64,000 nucleotides of DNA from FEB-10 sp963710645 (GTDB taxonomy: Bacteria > Acidobacteriota > Thermoanaerobaculia > Thermoanaerobaculales > Sulfomarinibacteraceae). The position numbers were made by a program, and so were the translations under genes. Positions 53,468 through 61,863 of this stretch are shown here, one piece after another. Every line of letters starts with the position of its first letter. Within the stretch, counting starts at the first letter, position 1. The notes beneath the pieces were generated by a model. That model had not been told where the DNA came from. It searched no databases and worked only from the letters and a program-made list of their open reading frames with translations. The DNA lies in contig CAVQBD010000001.1 of assembly GCA_963710645.1 (NCBI GenBank), positions 186,001 through 250,000 on the forward strand, read 5' to 3'.

Positions 53468-53713
53468 CCGCTTCCCCCTGTTGACTTGGACTGACGTTAT
53501 GAGTGCCCGAGAGCTCAGTTGGGCGTCGAGTATTCAACCGCGCCGGCGGCTCGGAGATTTCCCGCCAAAGAGACAGTCGGCCACCGGCCGTGTAGTATAT
53601 GGATCGGCCGCCGGTCTGGCAAGGCGGCACTTGAGTTGAGACGTCGAGTCGCTATTTGTATGGGATCAGTGGATCTTGCAGGCTCGGCGCTTCCCCGAAC
53701 GGAGAACAATTCA

Positions 53714-54328
53714 ATGTCATTTTTTTCGAACGTACTGCGGCGGTTAAAATACGGCCAGCCGGTTGTGGTGGTCTCGGGTTTGCCCCGATCCGGAACCTCT
53801 ATGGCCATGAAGATGCTCGAAGCGGGTGGTCTCGACGTGGTGACCGACCAGATCCGAATCCCTGACGAGGACAACCCCAAGGGCTACTACGAGGACGAGC
53901 GGGTGAAAGACCTCGCCGACATGGACGACAAGGAGTGGTTGCGGGACGCCCGGGGAAAGGTGATCAAGATCGTGTCGTTGTTGCTCCAGTACCTCCCCGA
54001 CAACAACTACTACAAGGTCGTTTTCATGCGCCGTCATCTGCACGAAGTGCTGGCTTCCCAAGCCAAGATGCTTGATCGGCGGGGAGAGGAGTCGGAGTCC
54101 GCTGACGCCGACATGCTCAAAATGTACGACGCCCATCTCGACAAGATCCAGTTCCAGTTGCGTTTCAGAGATTACTTCGACGTGTTGTATGTGAATTTCG
54201 GTGATGCCCTGGAGGATCCCGTGCGTGAAGCGAAGAGGATCAACGACTTCCTCGGCGGTGGCTTGGATGAGGGAAAGATGGTCGAGGTCGTCGATCCGGA
54301 GCTGTATCGCAATCGCTTTAAGGAGTGA
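53714..54328 (+). CDS. P-loop sulfotransferase-like protein
   Basis: A 204-residue cytoplasmic protein. VVVVSGLPRSGTSMAMKML (17-35) matches the 5'-phosphosulfate-binding loop of sulfotransferases. RRHLHEVLASQAKML and YVNFGDALEDP fit the 3'-phosphate-binding and later regions. It is shorter than many sulfotransferases, so a general PAPS- or nucleotide-binding role is also possible. A PAPS source (sat-cysC) lies 8 kb away. GGAG is nine bases before the ATG. Its stop codon lies in a heptad array. Confidence 0.8.
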   Translation: MSFFSNVLRRLKYGQPVVVVSGLPRSGTSMAMKMLEAGGLDVVTDQIRIPDEDNPKGYYEDERVKDLADMDDKEWLRDARGKVIKIVSLLLQYLPDNNYYKVVFMRRHLHEVLASQAKMLDRRGEESESADADMLKMYDAHLDKIQFQLRFRDYFDVLYVNFGDALEDPVREAKRINDFLGGGLDEGKMVEVVDPELYRNRFKE

Positions 54329-54433
54329 ATAGAGAACAGTGAATAGTGAATAGAGGGTGGGCGCTCGGGGTCGTCTCGGAGCGTCCGGGAATCCTGGGAC
54401 CCTCGACTATTCACTATTCACTGTTCTCTATTC
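54327..54433. terminator. Perfect 27-bp inverted heptad repeat between convergent genes
   Basis: The arm at 54327-54353 (GAATAGAGAACAG, then GTGAATA units) is perfectly complementary to 54407-54433, with a loop of 53 nt. It starts at the stop codon of the sulfotransferase gene and ends 24 bp before the Lrp gene's stop. A bidirectional terminator or mRNA 3' barrier is plausible; no U-tract is present. Confidence 0.7.
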
Positions 54434-54456
54434 ACTATTCGCTATTCACTCTGTGA

Positions 54457-54927
54457 TCAAGTACTTGGCAAACGCCAGGTGGCGGTGTGTTGGAAGATCA
54501 GCCGGGTTTCGATGCGGTCCACCTCGCCTCTGGTAGTGAAGGAGTCCAGCGCCAGATCGCGAAGGTGCTGGGTGTCGCGCACCGCCACGTGCACCAGGAA
54601 ATCGTCCGCTCCGGCCACGTGGTAGATCTGGAGGACTTCCGGAAGGGTCAGGACGTAGTCGATGAACGAGTCCACCAGATCCCTCGAGTGTTCACTCATG
54701 CGGACGCCGATCATGGCCTCGGTAGCCACGTCGAACGCGTCAAGATTGACGTCCGCGTGGAAGCCGCGAATGACGCCGAGGGTGCGGAGCCGCCGGACCC
54801 GCTCGAGACAGGTGGACGGCGCCAGACCCACAAGCTCTGCGAGGGCCTTGTTGGAGACCCGGGCGTTGGCGCGGAGGGCGGCCATGATGGCCACATCAAA
54901 ACGGTCGAGGTCGGTTCCTGAGCGCAT
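54457..54927 (-). CDS. Lrp/AsnC family transcriptional regulator
   Basis: A 156-residue regulator. The N-terminal winged HTH (LDRFDVAIMAALRANARVSNKALAELVGLAPSTCLERVRRL) is followed by a RAM effector domain (VATEAMIGVRMSEHSR...VLQIYHVAGADDFLVHVAVRD). Such proteins bind amino acids and form octamers. The frame is open far upstream through repeat DNA, but MRSGTDLDRFDV matches family starts. Its targets are unknown. Confidence 0.93.
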   Translation of the reverse strand: MRSGTDLDRFDVAIMAALRANARVSNKALAELVGLAPSTCLERVRRLRTLGVIRGFHADVNLDAFDVATEAMIGVRMSEHSRDLVDSFIDYVLTLPEVLQIYHVAGADDFLVHVAVRDTQHLRDLALDSFTTRGEVDRIETRLIFQHTATWRLPST

Positions 54928-54974
54928 GACCGAATGATATTCGATGCCGAGTCGGGGAGTCCAATGATTGAGTG

Positions 54975-55330
54975 GGTGAATTCGAAATTCGAAATTCGAA
55001 ATTCGAAAGCCCCCACCTACCCGGATCGTGAGTGGGCGCGATGGGCGGGCGTGCCGGGCAACCTGCCGGCGGCAGCGGTAGTGGCCGTGGCCGGGTGCGG
55101 AGGCCGTTTCCGATCCTGCGAGTGGGATCAGCGGCCATACGGCCACCCGCTGGTGACGGCTGGTCACCGCGGCCACCGGCCGCGAGTAACCTCGGGGAGC
55201 GCGGTGGGGAGATGGGCGCGCTGAAATCAAGAGGATCTTTTCATAGGTCCGGGCCGGTGCCAGGCACCGTCGAAATCGATTCGGAGCACGAGATCGACAC
55301 ATCTGGGGCGGTGCCTGGCACCGACATGCT
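54975..55330 (+). repeat. Composite repeat: heptads, GC-rich core variant, GTGCC palindrome pair
   Basis: Four ATTCGAA heptads (54980-55008), the left flank GGGCGTGCC, the GC-rich core shared with 23565-23760, the right flank GGGGAGATGGGCGCG, then GGTGCCAGGCACCG (55256-55269) and GGTGCCTGGCACCG (55310-55323). It spans the gap between the Lrp gene and the ycaQ-like gene. Confidence 0.8.
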
Positions 55331-55369
55331 CGCTTCGATTGATCGAGTGAATGCGGGCCCCGGGCTGCG

Positions 55370-56563
55370 CTACACGACGAGTTTCATCGCCAGAGTATCG
55401 GCGTGGCGTGTGAGCGCTGTTCGCGCGGCCTCTCGGGATGTCGGCGTGTCGGGTTCTTCCACGTGAAGGGACAGCACGTGGAGCCGGCCTCGCGCTCGGT
55501 CGGCCTTGAGGTCGAATCTGGCGACGAGACGGTCACCGGCGAGCACGGGCAGACAGTAATAGCCGTAGGTGCGCTGGTCCGCCGGCTTGAAGATCTCCAG
55601 GACTTGGCGAAAACCGAACAGGCTCGCCACCCTATGGCGGTCCCAGAGCACGGGATCGAAGGGTGAAAGGAGGACCCCCCGGTCGCGTCGCGGACGCAGG
55701 CCCTCCAGACGCGCGGCCATCTCCAGGTCTGCCGGCCGGATCCAGCCGCGCAATGTACCGCCATTGGCTGCGACAACGCTGCATTTCAAGATGCGAACCG
55801 TCTCCTCCAGACGGTGGAGTGCGCTCTTGATCTGCTCCTGCCGTCGCGCCAAACGCCAGGTTTGGGCAAGGGTGCCGGTGGCCGCCCAGCCGTGACCTTC
55901 CAGGGCCAAAAGAAGGAGCTGTTCGACGGCCTGCGACTCGGGCACCTGCGTGGAGTGCCAGGGCTCGGGGATGACCCTTTCGGCGAGGTCGTAGGACCGT
56001 TGGAAGGATCGACGCTCGCGGATGGCAAGCTCGCCCGAGGACCACAGGGCGGTGGCCACCTTCTTGGCCACCTTGAGATCCCACCATCCGCGGCTTCCGC
56101 CACCCTCCATGTCCACCGACCGCAGCGGTCCCTCGTCCCGGATACGCTTCACGAGCCTGTCCGCCACGCCCGGATTCCGCCCGACGATGTCTCCCCACCA
56201 TGGGTGGTGCCGAAACTCCCGCCTGCGAAAGTCAAAGATCGGGTAGAGATCCATGGGCAGCCAGCTCGCCTCGTGGCCCCAGTACTCGAAGAGCGGTTCG
56301 CCGGGACGGAGCAGCTCCTCGCCGAGTGCGGGGTCCATCCCGTCGATGCGCGACATCAGGACGATGGCGTGGCTGCGGGCCCCGGCCACCGATACGGTGT
56401 CGAGCTGGAGGTAGCCGAAGCGTTCAATGACCCTCTGGGCCGCCGTTCTGGCGCGGGCGCCGCGACCGGCGGCCCTGACGGGCATCCCGGTCCACTCGGG
56501 TTTGAGCAGACCGCCCCGCGCCAGCGCCAGTCGTCGCGCCGCCCTGACCGACAGGGTGTCCAT
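55370..56563 (-). CDS. Winged-helix DNA glycosylase, YcaQ/AlkX-like (HTH_42)
   Basis: A 397-residue protein of the AlkZ/AlkX fold, three tandem winged helices that unhook DNA interstrand crosslinks. The catalytic QxD signature (QLD at 53-55 in YLQLDTVSV) is that of the YcaQ/AlkX branch; the AlkZ branch uses QxQ. Other conserved stretches are EYWGHEASWLP near 92-102 and GYYCLPVLAGDRLVARFDLKADR near 337-359. No toxin biosynthesis cluster is nearby, so a housekeeping repair role is likely. Confidence 0.88.
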   Translation of the reverse strand: MDTLSVRAARRLALARGGLLKPEWTGMPVRAAGRGARARTAAQRVIERFGYLQLDTVSVAGARSHAIVLMSRIDGMDPALGEELLRPGEPLFEYWGHEASWLPMDLYPIFDFRRREFRHHPWWGDIVGRNPGVADRLVKRIRDEGPLRSVDMEGGGSRGWWDLKVAKKVATALWSSGELAIRERRSFQRSYDLAERVIPEPWHSTQVPESQAVEQLLLLALEGHGWAATGTLAQTWRLARRQEQIKSALHRLEETVRILKCSVVAANGGTLRGWIRPADLEMAARLEGLRPRRDRGVLLSPFDPVLWDRHRVASLFGFRQVLEIFKPADQRTYGYYCLPVLAGDRLVARFDLKADRARGRLHVLSLHVEEPDTPTSREAARTALTRHADTLAMKLVV

Positions 56564-56619
56564 TGGATGATGATCTCATGTCGGTGGGGAGGGAGCAGGG
56601 AGCAGCCCCCGCCCACCCA

Positions 56620-56881
56620 TTACGAATTACGAATTACGATTTGCAGGTTGCAGATTGCAGATTGCAGATTGCAGATTGCAGATTCCTCCGCCCACCCGGA
56701 GAGAGGAGGGCGCGTCTGGCGGGCGTGCCACTTTTGACATTGTTCGGATTTCATCGCCGAAGGTACCGAGACAGGGGTCCGAACAATGTCAAGGGTGGCA
56801 ACCTCGGGTGGCGCGTTAGGGAGAGGGCCACGCTGAAATCTACATGTCGAATCGAACGCGCTCACCCGGTGCCAGGCACCG
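56620..56881 (+). repeat. Composite repeat: heptads, hairpin copy 7 and GTGCC palindrome
   Basis: TACGAAT x2, TACGATT, TGCAGGT and four TGCAGAT units (56620-56688) precede the left flank. The 14-bp stem (56735-56748 with 56778-56791), the right flank and GGTGCCAGGCACCG (56868-56881) follow. About 200 bp match copy 3 at 20.96-21.2 kb with few differences. Confidence 0.82.
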
Positions 56882-56929
56882 ACATGGTGGGCCTTCCGGG
56901 CGGGTGGGGGATCTCGGATCTTCACCCGA

Positions 56930-57362
56930 TCAGGAGATGTCTCGATATTTCTCCAGCTTGGGACTGTCGCTGTCGATCTTGGGCAGCCCATCGGTGCAGC
57001 GGAACCACGGCACCCGGTGGTCGTGGAAGACGTGGGCCTGCGGTTCGCGGTCGATTGGGTCGTCGATGGCCGCGAGCACGACGTGGATCTCGCCCGGCGA
57101 CAGGCTCGAGGTGTAGAACAGCGTGGTGCCACAGATCGAGCAGAATCCCCGCCGGCTCTGTTCCGAGGAGTCGTACCAGGTGAGTGCGTCCTCGCCCGCG
57201 GTGAAGGTAAACCGGTCGTCCGCAGCCCCGACCCAGGTGACAAACGCGGCCCCGTGCGCGCCACGGCAGTAGCGGCAGTGACAGTGGGCGCAGAACAGAG
57301 TCGGAGACTGGATTGTAGAATCGGACGGCTCCGCACAGACAATGACCGTTATACGAGCTCAT
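56930..57362 (-). pseudogene. GFA-family (glutathione-dependent formaldehyde-activating-like) gene with one frameshift
   Basis: The gene starts well: GGGAGG then MSSYNGHCLCGAVRF with the CxC zinc motif. After Phe15 the frame is lost. Dropping the single base at 57317 restores CGAVRFTIQSPTLFCAHCHCR, FVTWVGAADDRFTF, the CxxC motif GFCSICGTTLFY and a full C-terminus to a TGA at 56930 (about 143 residues in all). The intact GFA domain would bind zinc through the CxC and CxxC pairs. Both frames remain free of other damage, so this is either a very recent mutation, a programmed or strain-specific shift, or a base-call error. Confidence 0.8.
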
Positions 57363-57424
57363 GACTCGGACCTCCCGGGGTGAACTTGCACCATGGTAGG
57401 CGGGTATGTCGTCGGAGGGAATCG

Positions 57425-57500
57425 AAAATGTGAAATGTGAAATGTGAAATGTGAAATGTCAAATGTGAAATGAGAAATGAGAAATGAGAAATGAAGGAAG
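57425..57500. repeat. GTGAAAT heptad array
   Basis: Five to six GTGAAAT units (one GTCAAAT) pass into three GAGAAAT units, all on a 7-nt period, at 57427-57492. It lies upstream of the GFA gene start. Confidence 0.8.
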
Positions 57501-57519
57501 TGAAAATTCGAACACCCCC

Positions 57520-57690
57520 ACCCGCCCGGAGCGTGAGGGCGCGATAGGCGGGCGTGCCACTTCTGACACTTTCGGGAGGATGGGCGGCGATGCCGTCGGT
57601 GCCGTCCGGTCCCGAATAGTGTCAGGGGTGGCAACCACGGGGAGCGCGGTCGGGAGAGGGGCGCGCGGAATCGACAGATCGAATCGAACG
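57520..57690 (+). repeat. Modular hairpin repeat, copy 8
   Basis: Arms TGACACTTTCGGG (57564-57576) and CCCGAATAGTGTCA (57611-57624) between the conserved flanks. The loop (GGATGGGCGGCGATGCCGTC) is unrelated to the loops of other CACTTTCGGG-type copies. From 57700 to the next gene I see only short 9-nt repeats and a GGGTGGGTGGGGG run. Confidence 0.78.
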
Positions 57691-57893
57691 ACAGGACCCC
57701 CGTGGATCGGCCGTCCCGGCTGCACTCTCCGAGTTGTTGGATCCCACGATTGCAGGCGGGACGCCTGCTCCACAATGAAGGCCCCAGGCTGCGCTACAAA
57801 GCCGTTCCGGGCGGGCGGGCGAAACGTTTGATTTTCGACGTTTAACGTAAACGTCCACACCCTCCACACGTTCCACACAGGGTGGGTGGGGGA

Positions 57894-59321
57894 CTATCCC
57901 TTGACCCCCGGCAGATAGAAACAAACGACCTTCGGCTCGGTCATTTCGTGCAGCGAGAACCGGATCCCCTCCTTGCCGAGCCCCGAGTTCTTGACGCCGC
58001 CGAAGGGCATGGAATCCAGCCGGTAGTCGGTGGAATCGTTGATGATCACGCTGCCGGAGTCGAGGCCCTCGGCCATCCGGTGGCAGACCGTGAGATCCGA
58101 AGAAAATCCGGCCGAATGGAGGCCGAAGTCCACGCTGTTGGCCTTGGCGATAGCTTCGTCGAGATCGTCCACGGGATAGAGGTTGACAGCGGGGCCAAAA
58201 ACCTCGTCGTGGTGGATGGTAGCGTTTTCCGGGACGTTCTCGAGCACGGTGGGTTCCATCAGCGCTCCGGATCGGTTGCCGCCGGTGAGAATGGTGGCAC
58301 CGAGGTCTTTTGCCTCATTGACCCAGCGCTCGACCCGTTCCGCCTCCTGTTCGGTGATCATGGGCCCCATATTTGTCGCCTCGTCCATCTTGTCGCCAAT
58401 GACGTAGCCATTGGTGCGCTCAACAAAGAGATCGCGGAAGCGGTCATAGACGTCGCGCTGGATATAGATGCGTTGCACTCCGATGCAGTTCTGACCTGCG
58501 GCCCAGAAGGCACCGCTCACACAGGTCTCGGCGGCCCACTCGATGTCGGCGTCGGACCAGACGATGACCGGTGAATTGGAGCCAAGCTCCATGCCGATCT
58601 TCTTCAGGCCTGAACGGTTGGAGATGTGCTCGCCAGCCTGCAACCCGCCGGTGAACGAGACCATGCGCACTCTCCTGTCGGACACCAGGCTGTCGCCAAG
58701 AACAGCGCCGTGACCGGTGATGCACTGCAGCACACCGGCCGGCAGCCCGGCCTGCATAAAGGCATCGGTCAGCTTGAGTGCCGACAGCGGGGTCACCGTG
58801 GCCGGCTTGAGGATGACGGCGTTGCCGCCCGCAATGGCCGGTCCGAGCTTGTGGGCCACCAGGTTGAGGGGGTCGTTGAAGGGGGTGATGGCAAGCACCA
58901 CGCCGATCGGCACGCGCTCGAAATATCCGCGCCGCACTTCGCCGCCCGGGAAGCTATCAAAGGGGATGGTCTCACCGGTCAGGCGCTTGGCCTCCTCGCC
59001 GGAAATTGTCAGGGTGTTGACCGTGCGCCTCGCCTCACCCCGAGCCTCGTTGATGGTCTTGGAGCCTTCGCGAGCAATGGTGCGGGCGAAGTCTTCCAGG
59101 TTATCCGAGACGATGGCAGCGGTCTCGAGCAGGATCTGCGAACGCTCATATGTCGTCATCCGTCGCGCGATGTCACGGGCTATGTCTGCGGTGGCGAGCG
59201 CCGTCTCCACATCTTCATGGGTGGCTGACGGCACGGTGTCGATCACGGAATTGTCGTAGGGGTCGCAGACGTCGATGGTCTGGTCGCGGTCGACCCAACT
59301 ATCGCCGAGCAGCATCTTCAT
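57894..59321 (-). CDS. NAD(P)-dependent aldehyde dehydrogenase
   Basis: A non-phosphorylating ALDH of 475 residues. Catalytic Cys279 is in AGQNCIGVQ, the general base Glu245 in MELGSNSPV, the Asn of TPFNDP is at 149, and PFGGVKNSGLG is near the C-terminus. It resembles lactaldehyde, succinate-semialdehyde or glyceraldehyde-3-P dehydrogenases; the family does not fix the substrate. Its ATG overlaps the stop of the homoserine dehydrogenase gene (ATGA), which makes aspartate-4-semialdehyde an attractive candidate. That is inference from context. Confidence 0.88.
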   Translation of the reverse strand: MKMLLGDSWVDRDQTIDVCDPYDNSVIDTVPSATHEDVETALATADIARDIARRMTTYERSQILLETAAIVSDNLEDFARTIAREGSKTINEARGEARRTVNTLTISGEEAKRLTGETIPFDSFPGGEVRRGYFERVPIGVVLAITPFNDPLNLVAHKLGPAIAGGNAVILKPATVTPLSALKLTDAFMQAGLPAGVLQCITGHGAVLGDSLVSDRRVRMVSFTGGLQAGEHISNRSGLKKIGMELGSNSPVIVWSDADIEWAAETCVSGAFWAAGQNCIGVQRIYIQRDVYDRFRDLFVERTNGYVIGDKMDEATNMGPMITEQEAERVERWVNEAKDLGATILTGGNRSGALMEPTVLENVPENATIHHDEVFGPAVNLYPVDDLDEAIAKANSVDFGLHSAGFSSDLTVCHRMAEGLDSGSVIINDSTDYRLDSMPFGGVKNSGLGKEGIRFSLHEMTEPKVVCFYLPGVKG

Positions 59322-60340
59322 GACTGCCTCCAGATGGCCAGCAGATCGTTGAGCAGTGAGAAGCCGGTCTCCACCCGACCGGCGCCGGGGCCGACGATGG
59401 TCACGTCACCCAACGTATCGGTGGTGATGGTCATGGCGTTGGTGGCTCCGCCGACCCCAGCCAGGGGATGGGACAGATCCATCAGCTGGGGCGAGACGGA
59501 TCCGCGGATTTCCTCCCCGTCGCGCCACACCCGGCCGATGAGCTTGTACCGTTTGCCGTCGGCCTTCGCCGCGGCGATGTCGTCTGGCGAAATCTGGGTG
59601 ATGCCGGTGCAGGGGCTGTCCGCCGGTGTCAGCTTGCCGCCGAAGACGGTGTTGGCGAGGATCGTGACCTTTGCCAGAGCGTCCCAACCGAGCACGTCGG
59701 CGTCGGGTACGGCCTCGGCGTAGCCCAGCTCCTGAGCCTGGGCCAAGGCGGCGGCGTAGTCCAGCCCGCCCTCCATCTCGGTCAGAATGTAGTTTGTCGT
59801 TCCGTTGAGGATACCCTTCATCTCGGTGATCTCCGAGCCTGCGAGGGTCTCCCGGATCAAGTTGAGAAGGGGAGTTCCTGCCATCACGGTGCCTTCGTAG
59901 AGGAACTGGACGCCGCGGTCGGATGCCAGCTTGTCGAGCTCGGTGGAGTTGAGAGCCACCGGACCCTTGTTGGTGGTGGCCACGTGCATGCCGCGCTCAA
60001 GCGCTGCGCGAACATGACCGGTGGCCGGCTGCCCGGTTTCGATGTCGGTGTAGGTGGCCTCGAGCATGACGTCGGCGTCGGCCTCGGCAATCATCGTCAG
60101 GGCGTCCCAGTTACGACCCACTCCCGGCCAGTTTGACAGTGACTCGCCTCGGTTAACTCGGGCAAGGGCCTCGGCGAGGTCGAGACCGTCGGCATCATAG
60201 GCGCTGCCCTTGAGCATGTCGGCGATGCCGACCACGGTCCAATCGAAGCCATACGCCTTCCGGAGTTCGTCGTGCTTTTCGAGCAGGAGATCGGCCAGAC
60301 CCTGTCCGACCGTACCGAAGCCGATAAAGACCAATTTCAT
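59318..60340 (-). CDS. Homoserine dehydrogenase-like protein (no ACT domain)
   Basis: A 340-residue NAD(P) oxidoreductase linking homoserine and aspartate-4-semialdehyde. GFGTVGQGLADLLLE (7-21) is the dinucleotide site. NKGPVAL near 133, YEGTVMAGTPLLNLIRE near 155, and the catalytic-region KGILNGTTNYILTEME with the Lys in GWDALAKVTILAN match the family. The C-terminal regulatory ACT domain of the biosynthetic enzyme is missing, as in archaeal and short forms. GGAGG lies 5 nt before the ATG. Middle gene of a three-gene operon. Confidence 0.9.
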   Translation of the reverse strand: MKLVFIGFGTVGQGLADLLLEKHDELRKAYGFDWTVVGIADMLKGSAYDADGLDLAEALARVNRGESLSNWPGVGRNWDALTMIAEADADVMLEATYTDIETGQPATGHVRAALERGMHVATTNKGPVALNSTELDKLASDRGVQFLYEGTVMAGTPLLNLIRETLAGSEITEMKGILNGTTNYILTEMEGGLDYAAALAQAQELGYAEAVPDADVLGWDALAKVTILANTVFGGKLTPADSPCTGITQISPDDIAAAKADGKRYKLIGRVWRDGEEIRGSVSPQLMDLSHPLAGVGGATNAMTITTDTLGDVTIVGPGAGRVETGFSLLNDLLAIWRQS

Positions 60341-60349
60341 TGCAGCCTC

Positions 60350-61723
60350 CTAGATTTTCGCCAGAGCCTGATCGAGGTCGGCGATGGTGTCGTCCGGGTG
60401 CTCTGCGCCGACGCACAGCCGCACCATGGTGGGGGAGATCCCGGCGAGCTTGCGCCCCTCTTCGCCCTGTTGCTGGTGGGTGGAGATTGCCGGGATGGTG
60501 GCGACCGATTTGATGCGTCCCAGATCGGTGGCGCGATAGGTTCGTAGGAGTCCGTCGAAGAATCGGCGAGCGTCGACGGCATTACCCTTGATGTCAAAGG
60601 ACATCAGGTGCCCGAAGGCGGGTGTTCCCTCGTCAACCACGTGCATGTGGCGAGTCGCAAGATCGTGCAACGGGTGGTGAGGGAGACCCAGATAGTCCAC
60701 TTTCTCTACCCGAGGATGCTGCGACAGGAATTCGGCCACCGCCATGGTGTTCGCCGACATCTGGGCCACCTTGAGCCGCAGAGTCCGGACTTCGTTGAGT
60801 AGGTAGTGGGCGGTGGCTGGACCCATGCACGGACCAGAGTCGCGGAACGGCCACAGCTTCAGCCACAGAGCGTAGTCGGCCCGTTGGTCGTCGTCCAAGA
60901 CATTTGACACCAGGTCGTGGCGGGCCACGATGCCACCGGCAATGGCGTCACCACCTGCCCCCGCGGTCTTAGACAGGGAGTGGACCACGATGTCGGCGCC
61001 GTGGGCCAGCGGTCGCATCAGGGCCGGGGTCGCGATGGTGGCATCGACGATCAACGGGATCCCGTGAGCGTGCGCCAGATTCGCTATGGCCTCGATGTCG
61101 AAACACGCCTGCTGTGGGTTGGACGGCATCTCCGCGTAGAGGAAGCGGGTGTCATCGTCGATCAGCGGTTCCCAGGCCTCGATCCGCCATGGTTCGGTCA
61201 CCCAGCGGACTCGGGCGCCGCGCTCGGCCATCCGCAGATTGAAGAGCTGAAAGGTGCCTCCGTAGACCTGTGCCGCCGATACGAAGTTGATTTTTTCTTC
61301 GCCGGTAGTGCGTTTTGCGAGAAGCGGCTCGGTGGCCTGCTTGATGGCAGCCATTCCCGACGAAGTGCACAGACCGGTGGCGTCGGTGGAACAACCGTAG
61401 GATTCAAGCAGTGCGAGGGTCTCCTCGAGATAGAACACGCTCGGGTTGTGGATCCGCGAGTAGCACCAAGTGGGGATCTGATAGCTGAGCGCAGCTTCCA
61501 TCTCATCGGAGTCGCGGTAGGCCTGGGAAGTGGAGGCGAAGATCGGTTCGATGATCCCGCCCTGTCCCCCGGCGAAGGCCTCCTCCATGCTGTACATCCC
61601 GTGCACCGCGATGGTGTCGAACTTGAGTCGTCGAACGCGGGCCCGGTGTTCCGCCCGTGCGGCCATGGCCTCCCGCGCCTGCTCGATATACCAACGAACT
61701 CCGGATGCCTCGGTCGTGGTCAT
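60350..61723 (-). CDS. Cys/Met-metabolism PLP enzyme (O-acylhomoserine sulfhydrylase / gamma-lyase type)
   Basis: A fold-type I PLP enzyme of 457 residues. The PLP Lys is in VVHSLSKTAGAGGDAIAGG, the cofactor-stacking region in CTSSGMAAIKQA, and VDATIATPALMRPLAHGAD holds the Asp. TIPAISTHQQQGEEGR near the C-terminus is close to O-acetylhomoserine sulfhydrylases and methionine gamma-lyases. An N-terminal extension of about 35 residues is longer than usual. AGGGAGGT precedes the ATG. First gene of an operon with homoserine dehydrogenase and ALDH, divergent from the sat-cysC fusion; synthesis and breakdown roles are both possible. Confidence 0.88.
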   Translation of the reverse strand: MTTTEASGVRWYIEQAREAMAARAEHRARVRRLKFDTIAVHGMYSMEEAFAGGQGGIIEPIFASTSQAYRDSDEMEAALSYQIPTWCYSRIHNPSVFYLEETLALLESYGCSTDATGLCTSSGMAAIKQATEPLLAKRTTGEEKINFVSAAQVYGGTFQLFNLRMAERGARVRWVTEPWRIEAWEPLIDDDTRFLYAEMPSNPQQACFDIEAIANLAHAHGIPLIVDATIATPALMRPLAHGADIVVHSLSKTAGAGGDAIAGGIVARHDLVSNVLDDDQRADYALWLKLWPFRDSGPCMGPATAHYLLNEVRTLRLKVAQMSANTMAVAEFLSQHPRVEKVDYLGLPHHPLHDLATRHMHVVDEGTPAFGHLMSFDIKGNAVDARRFFDGLLRTYRATDLGRIKSVATIPAISTHQQQGEEGRKLAGISPTMVRLCVGAEHPDDTIADLDQALAKI

Positions 61724-61820
61724 GTGACCTCCCTCTGGTGTGGAGCCAATCGGGCCCCGGTCTGGTCAGTGTGGAGGTCATATGTTGGACATTGGAGAAG
61801 CCCCGATCAAGTCACCGAAA

Positions 61821-61863
61821 CTTATTCGGATGTCCGGGTTCATTGGGGTCTCTGCCGAATAAG
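61821..61863. promoter_or_regulatory. Candidate operator in the divergent PLP-enzyme / sat-cysC gap
   Basis: CTTATTCGG (61821-61829) and CCGAATAAG (61855-61863) are perfect inverted 9-mers with centres 34 bp apart; a partial third site CTATTCG lies at 61881-61887. The region is AT-rich and shared by two sulfur-related transcription units. A dimeric regulator binding both half-sites is plausible. No riboswitch was recognised in the 277-bp gap. Confidence 0.45.

Noticed and set aside
53519..53713. N-terminal extension of the sulfotransferase-like protein
   Set aside because: The frame is open, but the extension shows no family similarity, and the internal ATG has a good ribosome site and matches the domain start.
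56620..57342. 240-codon minus-strand frame overlapping the GFA gene
   Set aside because: It is a third frame of the same DNA and runs on through repeats. The zinc motifs belong to the other two frames, joined by one base.
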